Below, in pieces: positions 1-9,228 of a stretch of 64,000 nt of DNA. Within the stretch, counting starts at the first letter, position 1. The number at the start of each line of letters is the position of its first letter. The stretch is from the NCBI RefSeq assembly GCF_019175365.1, contig NZ_CP059572.1, forward strand, positions 7,688,001 through 7,752,000. The letters run 5' to 3'. A model generated the notes under the pieces. It was given only the letters and a program-made list of their open reading frames with translations. It had not been told where the DNA came from and did not search any database. The position numbers were made by a program, and so were the translations under genes. The stretch comes from Actinomadura graeca (GTDB lineage Bacteria > Actinomycetota > Actinomycetes > Streptosporangiales > Streptosporangiaceae).

Positions 1-624
1 GTCCGCACGTCGGGACGGGAGGCCGTCCTGGGCGGGGTGGGCGCCGAACGGGCCCTGGTGGTCTCCACACCGGGTGCGGAGCCGCCCGCAGAGGGCGGGT
101 ACACGGCCGCGCTGTTGCTGGACGGCTGGGTGCTGCTAGGGCGTCCGGACCTGCGCGCAGGCGAGGAGACGCTCAGGCGGTGGATGAACGCGGCGTCGCT
201 CGTCCGTGCCCGGTGTCCCGTGGTGGTCGCGGCAGAAGGCTCCCTCCCGGCCGTGCAGGCGCTGGTCCGGTGGGACCCGGTGACCTACGCGGAACGGGAG
301 CTCGCCGAGCGCCGGGAGGTGGGATTCCCCCCGGCCGCGCTGATGGCCTCGCTCACCGCGTCCCCGGCGGCGATACGGGAGCTTCTGGCAGATACGAGGC
401 TGCCCGATGGGGCGGAGGTGCTCGGGCCCGTCCCCGCGCCTCAGGCGGGCGCCGCGGACGGGCCGGGCAGGAACGGGCTGGACAAGGAGCGTGCGCTGAT
501 CCGCGTGCCGAGGGCCGCCGGGTTCGCGCTGGCGCGCGCGCTGAAGGAGGCCCAGGGTGTCCGGAGTGCCCGGAAAGTGGCAGAAACCGTACGTGTTCAG
601 ATCGACCCCCTGGAGCTGATCTGA
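1..624 (+). CDS. priA: Primosomal protein N' (PriA), C-terminal part, 5' truncated by window edge
   Basis: This is the C-terminal part of PriA, which acts in replication restart and primosome assembly at stalled forks. The reading frame is open from base 1, so the start lies outside the window. Visible family landmarks are the late helicase-core block with GGYTAALLLDG and GRPDLRAGEETLRRW, then VRWDPVTYAERELAERREVGFPP, written here as two pieces VRWDPVTYAERELAE and RREVGFPP, and a C-terminal domain ending VQIDPLEL. Actinobacterial PriA proteins often lack intact helicase motifs, but those would lie upstream and cannot be judged here. The next gene starts 17 bp downstream on the same strand. 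Confidence 0.9.
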   Translation, partial: VRTSGREAVLGGVGAERALVVSTPGAEPPAEGGYTAALLLDGWVLLGRPDLRAGEETLRRWMNAASLVRARCPVVVAAEGSLPAVQALVRWDPVTYAERELAERREVGFPPAALMASLTASPAAIRELLADTRLPDGAEVLGPVPAPQAGAADGPGRNGLDKERALIRVPRAAGFALARALKEAQGVRSARKVAETVRVQIDPLELI

Positions 625-641
625 CCAATAAGGTTCTTCGC

Positions 642-2453
642 GTGGCCGACAACTGGGTGGAGACGACCGCAGGCGAACTGCGGCTGTGGGCGGACGAGCG
701 CGGCGAGACGCTCGACGAGCAGGGCGCGCGGCTCCTGCTCGACCTCGTCCGGCAGGAGATGGGGCTCGCCGGCCCGGGCGAGCTGACCCCGGACGGCGTC
801 CGCGAGCTCCTGCTGGAGGTGTTCCCCGAGTCGGTGGTCGCCGGCACGGACGAGGTCCCCGCCGTCCTGGACACCCTGCGCGGCATCGTCGCGTTCCTGC
901 GCGACACCGGCGCCGTCCCCGCCGCCGCGGCGGCGGAGCTGGCGGATGCGGTGGAAGGGGCCGCGCCCGGGTTCGCCGAGGCGGTCGCCGAGGCCGACAC
1001 CGCCGAGCGGCAGGTCGCCGCCGAGGTCATCGCCGGGCTCATGCGCGCCGACGGCGTCCCCCTGGACGACCAGGACGCCGTCGAGAAGTGGGTCCGCGAG
1101 TTCGAGGCGCTGCCCGAGGACGAGCGCTACACCCGCACGGAGGAGTACCTGCGGCAGGCCGAGGAGCTGGTCGTCCCGCCCGTCCGGCTGGCCCCGGAGG
1201 CCGACCTCGCCGCCGCCGCCCGCGCGTCCGCGCTGACCGCGCAGGTGCTCGCGCTGGCGGACTGGACGGGCGAGCGGCCGCTCACCGAGCACGACCAGCT
1301 CACCGAGGCCGACGCGCGGGAGGCCAGGCGCGCGCTCGGGCTGGAGGAGCCGCGCTCCTCGGGCCGGGTCGAGGACGAGGCCGCGCTGGAGCGCCTGTGG
1401 TGGGCCGCCGTCGAGGCGGAGGTGATCACGGCCGCCGGCGGCGCCGCCGCGCCCGGCCCGGCGCTGGAGGGCCTCCGGTCGGCCGACGACGCGGAGCTGC
1501 TCGCGGCGTGGCTGCCGCTGTTCGACGCCGTCGTGGTGCCCGAGCACGACCCGGAGGACGGCCTGGACGCGATCGAGCTCGTCCAGAACGAGCTGACCGG
1601 CGTGCTCATCCACCTGTACGAGCAGGAGGCGCCGACCCCGCCGCGCGAGCTGCTGGAGGCGCTGCGCGACCACGTCGCCGAGAGCTACGACTTCTCCGAC
1701 CAGAACGCCATGTCGGCGCTGGTGACCGACGCGTTCTCCCTGGAGCTGGCCATCCTGGAGGAGTGGGGCGTCCTCGTCCCCGCCGGGGACGGGGGCCGCG
1801 CGCTCACCCCGCTCGGCGTGTGGGCCGTGCGGCAGCTGCTGCTCGCGGACGGCTTCACCGCGCCGCTGGTGGGGGAGCTGGCGGGAGCGCGGGCCGCCGA
1901 GCTGGTCGAGGGCCTCACCTGGCACCGCCCCGACACCGCGGACGAGGAGATCGCGGGCTGGCTGGCCTCCCACGACGCCAAGGACGCCGCCGCCGACCTG
2001 CTGGACGTGATGCGCACCGGCGGCCCGGGCGCCCGCAACCTCGCCGCCGCCGTCCTGCACCGGATCGGCCCCGAGGCCGCGCCGGTGGTCCGCGCCGCGC
2101 GGGAGCATCCGCTCGTGTCGCCCTACGCCGTCCTCTGGCTGAACGCGGTGGACGACCCGTCCGGGCGGGAGCTGGCCCGCGAGGAGTACCTCTGGGTGTT
2201 CGTCGACACCGTCGCCGGGATGCTGGAGACGGCCGAGCCCGCCGAGGCGGTGGAGGCCGCCCTCGCCGACGCGCCGCCGGGCGCCGAGCTGGTCGCCATG
2301 ATCGACGAGCTGTGGCGCACCCAGCACGGCGACGTCGCCGACGTCCTGGAGGCCCTCGGCGACCACCACCCCGACAAGGGGACCGCCAAGGCCGCCCGTA
2401 CCGCCGCCTACAAGGCGCGGTCGGCGCGCCAGAGTGAGCGCGGCGGCGTGTGA
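642..2453 (+). CDS. Uncharacterised acidic actinobacterial protein (603 aa)
   Basis: I do not recognise a named family. The GTG start at 642 is chosen because it is the first good start after priA and has AAGG about 8 nt upstream; the open frame continues upstream inside priA but with non-coding character. The protein is acidic, Ala- and Glu-rich, with no signal peptide or membrane segment. A segment around residues 345-415 alternates EWGVLVP and LTPLGVWAVRQLLLADG, which resembles a winged-helix-like module seen in actinobacterial hypothetical proteins. The C-terminal 150 residues have short helical HEAT-like units (AAAVLHRIGPEAAPVVRAAREH). It lies between priA and def and may be co-transcribed with priA. 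Function unknown. Confidence 0.75.
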   Translation: MADNWVETTAGELRLWADERGETLDEQGARLLLDLVRQEMGLAGPGELTPDGVRELLLEVFPESVVAGTDEVPAVLDTLRGIVAFLRDTGAVPAAAAAELADAVEGAAPGFAEAVAEADTAERQVAAEVIAGLMRADGVPLDDQDAVEKWVREFEALPEDERYTRTEEYLRQAEELVVPPVRLAPEADLAAAARASALTAQVLALADWTGERPLTEHDQLTEADAREARRALGLEEPRSSGRVEDEAALERLWWAAVEAEVITAAGGAAAPGPALEGLRSADDAELLAAWLPLFDAVVVPEHDPEDGLDAIELVQNELTGVLIHLYEQEAPTPPRELLEALRDHVAESYDFSDQNAMSALVTDAFSLELAILEEWGVLVPAGDGGRALTPLGVWAVRQLLLADGFTAPLVGELAGARAAELVEGLTWHRPDTADEEIAGWLASHDAKDAAADLLDVMRTGGPGARNLAAAVLHRIGPEAAPVVRAAREHPLVSPYAVLWLNAVDDPSGRELAREEYLWVFVDTVAGMLETAEPAEAVEAALADAPPGAELVAMIDELWRTQHGDVADVLEALGDHHPDKGTAKAARTAAYKARSARQSERGGV

Positions 2454-2472
2454 GGAAGCCGTGCCGCCTCCG

Positions 2473-2478
2473 TAGACT
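2473..2478 (+). promoter_or_regulatory. Possible -10 box upstream of def
   Basis: TAGACT lies in the 80-bp gap between the uncharacterised gene and def. It fits the actinobacterial TANNNT pattern, but no convincing -35 element is seen. It would give a short leader of about 50 nt before the TTG start of def. Confidence 0.4.
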
Positions 2479-2533
2479 GGGGTCGCGTTCACAGCGCCCG
2501 GTCCGGAAACCACCGCAGAAAACGGAGCCCTCG

Positions 2534-3079
2534 TTGGCCGTCAAGCCCATCCGCCTCTTCGGCGACCCTGTGCTGCGCACGCCCGCGGAGCCGGTGAAGG
2601 ACTTCGACAAGGAGCTGCGCCAGCTCGTCAAGGACCTCACCGACACCATGATCGACGCTCCCGGCGTGGGCCTGGCGGCGCCCCAGCTCGGCGTGGGCCT
2701 GCGGGTGTTCACCTACTACGTCGACGACCGTCTCGGGCACGTGGTCAACCCGACCCTGGACCTGTCGGACGAGCAGGAGACCGACGACGAGGGCTGTTTG
2801 TCGCTGCCCGGGCTGGCGTTCCCCACCCCCCGGTCGGTGGGCGTGGTGGCCAAGGGCCACAACATGCACGGCGAGCCGATCACGCTGGAGGGCACGCACC
2901 TGCTGGCGCGCTGCGTCCAGCACGAGACCGACCATCTCGACGGGATCATCTTCATCGACCGGATGGACCCCGAGCAGCGCAAGGCGGCGATGAAGGCGAT
3001 CCGGGAGGCCGAGTGGTTCGGCGACCCCGCCCCCGTGGTGCGGGAGTCGCCGCACCGGACCTTCGGGAAGGCGATCTGA
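2534..3079 (+). CDS. def: Peptide deformylase
   Basis: Removes the formyl group from the N-terminal formyl-methionine of nascent proteins; a cytosolic metalloenzyme. All three signature motifs are present: GVGLAAPQ (residues 44-51), EGCLSLP (86-92, metal Cys) and HETDHLDG (130-137, two metal His and catalytic Glu). The start is taken as TTG at 2534, which has GGAG 6 nt upstream and yields the usual AVKPIRLFGDPVLR N-terminus and a 181-aa protein; the longer open frame upstream adds a basic extension unlike the family. fmt begins directly at the stop codon, so the formyl cycle genes def and fmt are co-expressed. Confidence 0.95.
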   Translation: MAVKPIRLFGDPVLRTPAEPVKDFDKELRQLVKDLTDTMIDAPGVGLAAPQLGVGLRVFTYYVDDRLGHVVNPTLDLSDEQETDDEGCLSLPGLAFPTPRSVGVVAKGHNMHGEPITLEGTHLLARCVQHETDHLDGIIFIDRMDPEQRKAAMKAIREAEWFGDPAPVVRESPHRTFGKAI

Positions 3080-4006
3080 GTGAGGCTCGTCTTCGCGGGG
3101 ACCCCCGAGACGGCCCTGCCCTCCCTGAACGCGCTTCTGGAGTCCTCGCACGAGGTCGCCGCCGTCGTGACCCGCCCGGACGCCCCCGCGGGCCGGGGGC
3201 GGCACCTGGTGGCCAGCCCGGTCGGCGAGCGGGCCGCGGAGGCGGGCGTCGAGGTGCTCAAGCCCGTCAAGGCCCGCGACCCCGAATTCCTCGACCGGCT
3301 GCGCGCCATCGCGCCCGACTGCTGCCCGGTCGTCGCCTACGGGGCGCTGCTGCCCCGCGAGGCGCTCGGCATCCCCCGGCACGGCTGGGTGAACCTGCAC
3401 TTCTCGCTGCTGCCCGCCTGGCGCGGCGCCGCGCCCGTCCAGCGGGCGATCCTGCACGGCGACGAGGTGACCGGCGCGGCCACGTTCGAGATCGAGGAGG
3501 GCCTGGACACCGGCCCCGTCTACGGCGTCCTCACCGAGCCCATCCGCCCGGACGACACCACGGGCGACCTCCTGGGGCGGCTCGCCACGGCCGGGGCGGG
3601 CCTGCTGCTGGACACGATGAACGGGATCGAGGCGGGCGTCCTGGAGCCGCGCCCCCAGCCCGCCGAAGGCGTCTCCCAGGCCGCCAAGCTCGGCCCCGAG
3701 GACGGCCACGTCGACTGGCGCTCCCCGGCGCTGCACATCGACCGCCTGGTCCGCGCCTGCACGCCGGCGCCGGGCGCCTGGACGAACTTCCGCGAGACGC
3801 GCCTGAAGCTGGGTCCGGTCCGTCCCATGCCGGACGCGGGCAAGCTGAGCCCCGGCGAGATCCTCCCCGGCAAGAAGGCGGTGCTCGTCGGCACCGCCAC
3901 GCATCCCGTCGCGCTCGGGGAGGTCCAGCCGCAGGGCAAGCGCCGCATGGCCGCGGCCGACTGGATCCGCGGCGTCAACCTCATCGGCAAGGACGCGCTG
4001 CACTGA
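3080..4006 (+). CDS. fmt: Methionyl-tRNA formyltransferase
   Basis: Transfers the formyl group from 10-formyltetrahydrofolate to Met-tRNAfMet for translation initiation. The 308-aa length is normal. The catalytic triad is visible as N105 and H107 in [18 protein letters not shown] and D143 in GLDTGPVY. The GTG start immediately follows the def stop codon, and the gene ends in an ATGA-type overlap with rsmB, indicating translational coupling in a def-fmt-rsmB operon. Confidence 0.96.
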   Translation: MRLVFAGTPETALPSLNALLESSHEVAAVVTRPDAPAGRGRHLVASPVGERAAEAGVEVLKPVKARDPEFLDRLRAIAPDCCPVVAYGALLPREALGIPRHGWVNLHFSLLPAWRGAAPVQRAILHGDEVTGAATFEIEEGLDTGPVYGVLTEPIRPDDTTGDLLGRLATAGAGLLLDTMNGIEAGVLEPRPQPAEGVSQAAKLGPEDGHVDWRSPALHIDRLVRACTPAPGAWTNFRETRLKLGPVRPMPDAGKLSPGEILPGKKAVLVGTATHPVALGEVQPQGKRRMAAADWIRGVNLIGKDALH

Positions 4007-5427
4007 TGCCCCCCACTCGCCACCGCCGAGGCAGCCGCGACGGGAACCGCAGGCCGGGAGGGCCGCGCCACACGGGCCGTCCCCAGGACCTCGTGCGGCG
4101 CACCGCGTTCGACGTGATCCGCGCGGTCGCCACCCGCGACGCCTACGCCAACCTCCTGCTGCCGGCCCGCCTGCGCGACCGGGGCCTCACCGGCCGCGAC
4201 GCCGCGCTCGCCACCGAGCTGACCTACGGCACCCTGCGCGGCCGCGGCACCTACGACGCGGTCCTCGCCCTGTGCAGCGACCGTGAGCTGCGCCGGGTCG
4301 ACGCCCCGCTCCTGGACGTGCTGCGGCTCGGCGCGCACCAGATCCTCGCCACCCGCATCCCCCCGCACGCCGCCGTCGGCACCGCCGTGGAGCTGGCCCG
4401 CACCGTCTCGGGGCCGGGCCAGGCCAAGTTCGCCAACGCCGTCCTGCGCAAGGTCGCCGGCCGTGACCTGGACGCCTGGCTCGCGATCATCGCGCCTCCC
4501 GACGCGGACCCCACCACCCGCCTGTCGATCGCGCACAGCCACCCGAAGTGGATCGTGTCCGCGCTCCGGGACGCCCTCGGCCCCGACCGCGACGAGATCG
4601 ACGCCCTCCTGGCGGCCGACAACGCGCGCCCCCGGGTGACGCTCGTCGCCCGGCCCGGCCGCGCCACCGTGGACGAGCTGTACGAGGCGGGCGCGGAACC
4701 GTCGCCCTACTCGCCCTACGCGGCGCTGCTGCCCGAGGGCGACCCGGCGGGCATCGCGGCGATCCGCGAAGGGCGCGCCGCCGTGCAGGACGAGGCCAGC
4801 CAGCTGGTCGCCCTCGCGCTCGCGGAGACGCCCCTGGACGGGCCCGACGCCCGCTGGGCGGATCTGTGCGCGGGGCCGGGCGGCAAGGCGGGGCTCCTCT
4901 CGGCCCTCGCGACCGGACGCGGCGCGCGGCTGCTGGCCGCCGACGTCCAGCCCCACCGCGCCGGGCTGGTCGCCCGCGCCGTCGACGACCGCGCCGGTGT
5001 GGTCGTCGCGGACGGCACGGCGCCCGCGTGGCGGCCCGGGGCGTTCGACCGCGTCATGGTCGACGCGCCCTGCACCGGCCTGGGCGCGCTCCGCCGCCGT
5101 CCCGAGGCGCGCTGGCGCCGCGGACCCGAGGCGGTCGCCGAGCTCGGGCCCCTCCAGCGGGGGCTGCTGGCGGCGGCGCTGGACTCGGTCCGGCCGGGCG
5201 GCGTCGTCGCCTACGTCACCTGCTCGCCGCACCTGGCCGAGACGCGCGTCGTCGTGGACGACGTCCTGCGCGCGCGCCAGGACGTCGAGAGCCTCGACTC
5301 CCCGGCGGTCCTCACGTCGGCCGTCCCGGGGCTGACCGGCCTGGGCGACGGCCCGCACGCGCAGTTCTGGCCCCACCGTCACGGGACCGACGCGATGTTC
5401 CTCGCACTCCTCCGACGGAAGGACTGA
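4006..5427 (+). CDS. rsmB: 16S rRNA m5C967 methyltransferase RsmB
   Basis: SAM-dependent methyltransferase that makes m5C in 16S rRNA. The 473-aa protein has a basic N-terminal tail, a NusB-like RNA-binding domain (about residues 27-160), and a Rossmann methyltransferase domain with ADLCAGPGGKAGLL near residue 285. The two catalytic cysteines of the RNA m5C family are seen in VDAPCTGLG (about 355) and YVTCSPH (about 406). The ATG at 4006 overlaps the fmt stop by one base, which fixes the start. Confidence 0.93.
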   Translation: MPPTRHRRGSRDGNRRPGGPRHTGRPQDLVRRTAFDVIRAVATRDAYANLLLPARLRDRGLTGRDAALATELTYGTLRGRGTYDAVLALCSDRELRRVDAPLLDVLRLGAHQILATRIPPHAAVGTAVELARTVSGPGQAKFANAVLRKVAGRDLDAWLAIIAPPDADPTTRLSIAHSHPKWIVSALRDALGPDRDEIDALLAADNARPRVTLVARPGRATVDELYEAGAEPSPYSPYAALLPEGDPAGIAAIREGRAAVQDEASQLVALALAETPLDGPDARWADLCAGPGGKAGLLSALATGRGARLLAADVQPHRAGLVARAVDDRAGVVVADGTAPAWRPGAFDRVMVDAPCTGLGALRRRPEARWRRGPEAVAELGPLQRGLLAAALDSVRPGGVVAYVTCSPHLAETRVVVDDVLRARQDVESLDSPAVLTSAVPGLTGLGDGPHAQFWPHRHGTDAMFLALLRRKD

Positions 5428-5437
5428 CCGGCAGGCC

Positions 5438-6385
5438 ATGCTCACCGGCTTCATGCACGTGGTGTCGGACCTGGGAAGCGCCGGGTTCTACATCCCGCTG
5501 CTTGTGGTCCTGTACTGGTGCTTCGACCCGCGTCTCGCGGCGCGGGCGACGGTCATCCTCTCGCTCGGGTCGGTGGCCAACACCGTCCTGAAGCTGGTGT
5601 TCCACGCGCCGAGGCCCTACTGGACGGATCCCGGCGTCACCGGGCGGGAGTCCAAGGTCTCCTTCGGGATGCCGTCCGGCCACGCGCAGAACGCGGTGCC
5701 GGTGTGGGGGTTCTTCGCCACCCGCACGCGCCGCCGGATCCTGTGGGCGGCGGCCGCGGCCGCCATCGTCCTGATCGGCGTCTCGCGGGTGTACCTGGGC
5801 GTCCACTCGCCCGGCCAGGTCCTCGCGGGCTGGGCGGCCGGGCTCGTCCTGCTCGTCGCCGCGCTGGGACTGGAGCCCATGGTCGTCCCGTGGTGGACGC
5901 GCCGTCCGCTGGCCGCGCAGATGGCCATGGCGCTCGCGGTGTCGCTCATCGGCGTGGGCGTGGCCTGGACGGCAGTCGACTCGCTCAGCGGCTGGCACTG
6001 GCCGGACGTCTGGGCGCGGGCCATCGAGCGGGCGGGCGGCAGCACCCGCCCCATCACCCTGAACGAGGTGTCGGCCGCCTGCGGGGGCCTCTGCGGCGTC
6101 CTCGCGGGCGTGTCCCTGCTGTCGTCCCGCGGCTGGTTCGACCCCGGCGGCGCGCCATGGCGGCGCATGGCGCGCCTTCCCGTGGGCATCGCCGGAGCCG
6201 TGGTCCTCTACCTGCCCGAGCACTACGGCGGCTCCCATCCCGTGCAGGCGTTCGCCGTGCACACCCTGATCGGCCTCTGGGCCACCGCAGGCGCGCCGGA
6301 GGTCTTCGTACGGCTGGGCCTGGCGCGCCGTCCCACCCGTCCCGTCACACGGCCGGGTGGCGAGCCCGCCGAACTGCGCCAATAG
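5438..6385 (+). CDS. PAP2-family membrane phosphatase
   Basis: Predicted integral membrane lipid or isoprenoid phosphatase (type 2 phosphatidic acid phosphatase fold) of 315 aa. The three motifs are present in order: KLVFHAPRP near residues 52-60, PSGH near 79-82, and SRVYLGVHSPGQ near 115-126. The last usually has Asp where Gln-Val is found here, so the third motif is slightly degenerate. About six to eight hydrophobic segments are visible. It sits 10 bp after rsmB on the same strand and is probably in the same transcript. The substrate cannot be deduced; undecaprenyl pyrophosphate recycling is one possibility. Confidence 0.85.
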   Translation: MLTGFMHVVSDLGSAGFYIPLLVVLYWCFDPRLAARATVILSLGSVANTVLKLVFHAPRPYWTDPGVTGRESKVSFGMPSGHAQNAVPVWGFFATRTRRRILWAAAAAAIVLIGVSRVYLGVHSPGQVLAGWAAGLVLLVAALGLEPMVVPWWTRRPLAAQMAMALAVSLIGVGVAWTAVDSLSGWHWPDVWARAIERAGGSTRPITLNEVSAACGGLCGVLAGVSLLSSRGWFDPGGAPWRRMARLPVGIAGAVVLYLPEHYGGSHPVQAFAVHTLIGLWATAGAPEVFVRLGLARRPTRPVTRPGGEPAELRQ

Positions 6386-6388
6386 ACT
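6383..6388 (+). promoter_or_regulatory. -10 box of rpe (near-leaderless)
   Basis: TAGACT ends 9 nt before the ATG of rpe. This spacing predicts a transcript with almost no 5' leader, a common arrangement in actinobacteria. Confidence 0.45.
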
Positions 6389-6397
6389 CGGGTCATC

Positions 6398-7066
6398 ATG
6401 GCTCCGCAGATATCACCCAGCATCCTGTCCGCCGACTTCGCCCGGCTCGCCGAGGACGTCGCGCTCATCGCCGACACCGCCGACTGGGTCCACGTCGACG
6501 TCATGGACAACCACTTCGTGCCCAACCTGACCTTGGGCCTGCCGGTCGTCGAGGCGCTCCTCAAGCACAGCGCCCTCCCGCTCGACTGCCACCTGATGAT
6601 CGAGGACCCGGACCGCTGGGCCCCGCAGTACGCCGAGGCGGGCGCGGGCAGCGTCACCATCCACGCCGAGGCGGCCAAGGCGCCCGTCCGCACGCTGCGC
6701 ACCATCCGCGCCGCGGGCGCGCGCGCCGGGCTGGGCGTGAACCCCGCCACCCCGGTCGACGGCTTCGAAGACCTCCTGGGCGAGATCGACATGCTCCTGC
6801 TGATGACCGTCGAGCCCGGGTTCGGCGGCCAGCCGTTCCTCGACGTCGTCCTGCCCAAGGTCCGCCGGGCCCGCGAGCTGATCAAGGGCCGCGACCTGCC
6901 CGTCTGGCTCCAGGTGGACGGCGGGGTCAGCGCCGCGACCATCGAGCGGTGCGCCGAGGCGGGCGCCGACGTGTTCGTGGCGGGCAGCGCCGTCTACGGC
7001 GCCGACGACCCCGCCGAGGCCGTCCGCGGGCTGCGCGCGCAGGCCGAGGCCGCGGCCACGTGGTGA
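6398..7066 (+). CDS. rpe: Ribulose-phosphate 3-epimerase
   Basis: Interconverts ribulose 5-phosphate and xylulose 5-phosphate in the pentose phosphate pathway. The 222-aa TIM-barrel protein shows the family landmarks [10 protein letters not shown], the metal-binding [12 protein letters not shown] (H32, D34), CHLMIEDP (H65), [10 protein letters not shown] and QVDGGV with the second catalytic Asp. It ends in a GTGA overlap with the HAD hydrolase gene. Riboflavin biosynthesis, encoded just downstream, consumes ribulose 5-phosphate, which may explain the conserved neighbourhood. Confidence 0.96.
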   Translation: MAPQISPSILSADFARLAEDVALIADTADWVHVDVMDNHFVPNLTLGLPVVEALLKHSALPLDCHLMIEDPDRWAPQYAEAGAGSVTIHAEAAKAPVRTLRTIRAAGARAGLGVNPATPVDGFEDLLGEIDMLLLMTVEPGFGGQPFLDVVLPKVRRARELIKGRDLPVWLQVDGGVSAATIERCAEAGADVFVAGSAVYGADDPAEAVRGLRAQAEAAATW

Positions 7067-7698
7067 TCCCCTGCGCCGCCCTCCTGCTCGACGTGGACGG
7101 CACGCTCGTCGACTCGACGCCGCTCATCGAGCGCGCGGCCCGCGAGTGGGCCGTCGGCTACGGCATCGACGCCGAGGAGTTCCTCTCCGGCGCCCACGGC
7201 CGCCGCACCGCCGACCGCGTCGCCGACTTCCTGCCGCCCGGACGGGTCCGCGCCGCCACCGAGCACCTGGAGGCCCTCGAAGCCGCCGGGACCGACGGCG
7301 TCACCGCCCTCCCCGGCGCCCTGGACCTCCTCGCGAGCGTGGACGGCCTGCCCTGCGCCTTCGTCACCTCGATGGACGCAGGCCAGCTCGCCGCCCGCGC
7401 CCGCGCCGCCGGCATCACGCCCCCGGCCACCGTGGTCACCGCCGAGGACGTCCCGCGCGGCAAGCCCGACCCGTCCGGCTACCTCCTGGCCGCCGGGCGC
7501 CTCGGGGTGGACGCCGCCCGCTGCGTGGTCATCGAGGACGCCCCCGCGGGCATCGCCGCGGGCCGCGCCGCCGGGGCCACCGTCGTCGCCGTCGCCACCA
7601 GCCACCCCGGCGGGGCCCTCACCGCCGCCCACCACCGCGTCCGCGACCTCACCCGGGTCGCCCTCACGCCGTCCGGCCTGGCCCTCACCACCGGCTGA
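7063..7698 (+). CDS. HAD-superfamily sugar-phosphatase-like hydrolase
   Basis: Predicted cytosolic phosphatase or phosphomutase of the beta-PGM-like HAD subfamily, 211 aa. Motif I is [10 protein letters not shown] (nucleophile Asp10 and acid-base Asp12), motif II is the Ser/Thr in VTSM, motif III is the Lys in GKPDPSGY and motif IV is [14 protein letters not shown] at 7063 overlaps the rpe stop by 4 bases; GTG at 7060 is an equally possible start one codon earlier. Coupling with rpe and proximity to rib genes suggest sugar phosphate or riboflavin-intermediate dephosphorylation, but this is inference. Confidence 0.85.
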   Translation: MIPCAALLLDVDGTLVDSTPLIERAAREWAVGYGIDAEEFLSGAHGRRTADRVADFLPPGRVRAATEHLEALEAAGTDGVTALPGALDLLASVDGLPCAFVTSMDAGQLAARARAAGITPPATVVTAEDVPRGKPDPSGYLLAAGRLGVDAARCVVIEDAPAGIAAGRAAGATVVAVATSHPGGALTAAHHRVRDLTRVALTPSGLALTTG

Positions 7699-7713
7699 GG
7701 CCGTCCTCCCCGG

Positions 7714-7737
7714 CCGGGCCGCCACCGCGCGGCCCGG
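7714..7737. terminator. Convergent hairpin between HAD gene and ATPase gene
   Basis: A perfect 9-bp inverted repeat, CCGGGCCGC and its complement, encloses a 6-nt loop and lies directly between two converging stop codons. There is no T-tract, as is usual for GC-rich actinobacteria. It could terminate both genes. Confidence 0.6.
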
Positions 7738-9228
7738 TCACCCCGTCCGCTCGGCGATGCCGAGGGAGGCGTGGAACATCTCGTGGACACGGAAGCGCCG
7801 GACGGCCCCGAGGTTGAGGTGCTGGACCTGGTGGCTCCCGAGGAACCGGCCGCCGGGGGCGGGCTGGGCGGCCAGCAGGCCCGCCCGCCACAGGATCTCG
7901 ATCAGGTCGTCGGGGTCGCAGGACGCCAGCCACGACGCGGTCCCGCGCGTGGGGATGTCGCCGCAGGCCAGCTCGAGGCACAGCAGCTCCAGCTCGTCGC
8001 GGCCGAACGCGGGCGGGCGGCCGCGGAAGACCTCGAACACGCTCAGCAGGCCCGGGTACTGGGAGCGGTACTCGGCGGCGATGTCCTTGGCACGCTCGGC
8101 GGAGTAGCCGTACTCGGACCGCTCGATCGCCGAGTGCGGCACGGGGAGCCTCGTGGTGCGCTCCCTGGCCTGCTCCAGGGCCTCCGAGCAGAACTGGATG
8201 AGCTCCCTCGGCCGGTACAGCGTCCGGTCGACCATGTAGGCGAACGACCCGTCCCATGACGTGCCCGGAGGCGGCGCGAACACCGCCGACCAGCAGACGC
8301 GATCCTCGGCCCGCTCCAGCGCGTCGGCCTCGAAGCCCTTCTCGCGCGCCGAGTACCGGATCCGCTTGGCGATCAGCTCCAGGAGCGACTCCTCCGTCCA
8401 GGAGATCTTCTCCATCAGGTCGCGGTGCTTCTGCGCGTCCTCGTACAGGGCGGGGATGTCGTCGTACAGCTCCTGCCGCAGCGACACGTAGACCCGCATG
8501 TTCGGATGCAGCCCGTTGATCGACACGCACGCCTGGAACAGCCCCGACACGAACGCCTTGGCGTCCTCGGAGGAGTCCCAGCCACGGTCGAGCTCGTCGA
8601 CGAAGATCACCACGCGCTGGTCGTCGAGGACCCTGCACAGCGAGGGCAGCAGGTCGTGGATCTCTTCGAGCTTGTAGAGCCGGTCCAGCTCGTGCGTCCG
8701 CAGCCCGGCCTCGATCGGGCCGAGCTTCACCGCCTCCAGCCGCTTCAGATACGAGACGAGCAGCGCGAGCGTGCCCAGCTGCCGGGCGCCGTGGTGGTCG
8801 CGGATGTAGCGGTGGATCTCGCGGCCGCCGCCCTTGGTCAGCCGCATGCCCTTCTTCGCCAGCTCCTTCATGACCAGGATGTAGATCAGGTACTTCCAGG
8901 CGGCGGCGTAGGCGCCCTGCTTGACCCACGAGCCCGCGGACTCGGCGGCCAGCGTCGAGCTGAGCAGCTCGTAGGAGTAGTCCTCGGGCGACAGCTCGAT
9001 GACGTGGCTGCCCGCGGCGCGCTCCCGCTTGGCGAGCACCTTGAAGATCGCGCTTTTCCCGGCCCCGCGGTTGCCCATCAGGATCGTCTTGGCCCCCGAG
9101 CGGAGGCGCTGGTAGGCGGCGGACTCGACGAAGTACTTCTCCAGCCCGCGGGAGATGTCGCGCTCCGCGGACGGGGTGCCGAAGTCGAGCACGTTGAGGA
9201 TCTTGGGCGACAGGATCAGTTTCGCCAT
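7738..9228 (-). CDS. P-loop ATPase, Sll1717-type
   Basis: A 496-aa protein with a Walker A motif GNRGAGKS (residues 52-59) and a Walker B FVDELDRGWD (about 209-218), the DELDxGWD form typical of the uncharacterised Sll1717 family of AAA-like/STAND-like ATPases. After the ATPase core comes a region with YVSLRQELYDDIPALYED, which resembles a sensor segment, and a C-terminal part with a likely winged helix (DLIEILWRAGLLAAQ). The ATG at 9228 has GGAAGG 4 nt upstream on the minus strand; the open frame further upstream runs through non-coding sequence. It is monocistronic and flanked by unrelated core genes. Role unknown; members are found as singletons in many bacteria. Confidence 0.8.
   Translation of the reverse strand: MAKLILSPKILNVLDFGTPSAERDISRGLEKYFVESAAYQRLRSGAKTILMGNRGAGKSAIFKVLAKRERAAGSHVIELSPEDYSYELLSSTLAAESAGSWVKQGAYAAAWKYLIYILVMKELAKKGMRLTKGGGREIHRYIRDHHGARQLGTLALLVSYLKRLEAVKLGPIEAGLRTHELDRLYKLEEIHDLLPSLCRVLDDQRVVIFVDELDRGWDSSEDAKAFVSGLFQACVSINGLHPNMRVYVSLRQELYDDIPALYEDAQKHRDLMEKISWTEESLLELIAKRIRYSAREKGFEADALERAEDRVCWSAVFAPPPGTSWDGSFAYMVDRTLYRPRELIQFCSEALEQARERTTRLPVPHSAIERSEYGYSAERAKDIAAEYRSQYPGLLSVFEVFRGRPPAFGRDELELLCLELACGDIPTRGTASWLASCDPDDLIEILWRAGLLAAQPAPGGRFLGSHQVQHLNLGAVRRFRVHEMFHASLGIAERTG

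Noticed and set aside
597..2513. Long minus-strand open frame opposite the uncharacterised gene after priA
   Set aside because: Its residues (Gly, Arg, Val rich) reflect the complement of GC3-biased codons; the plus frame has normal protein composition and operonic position.
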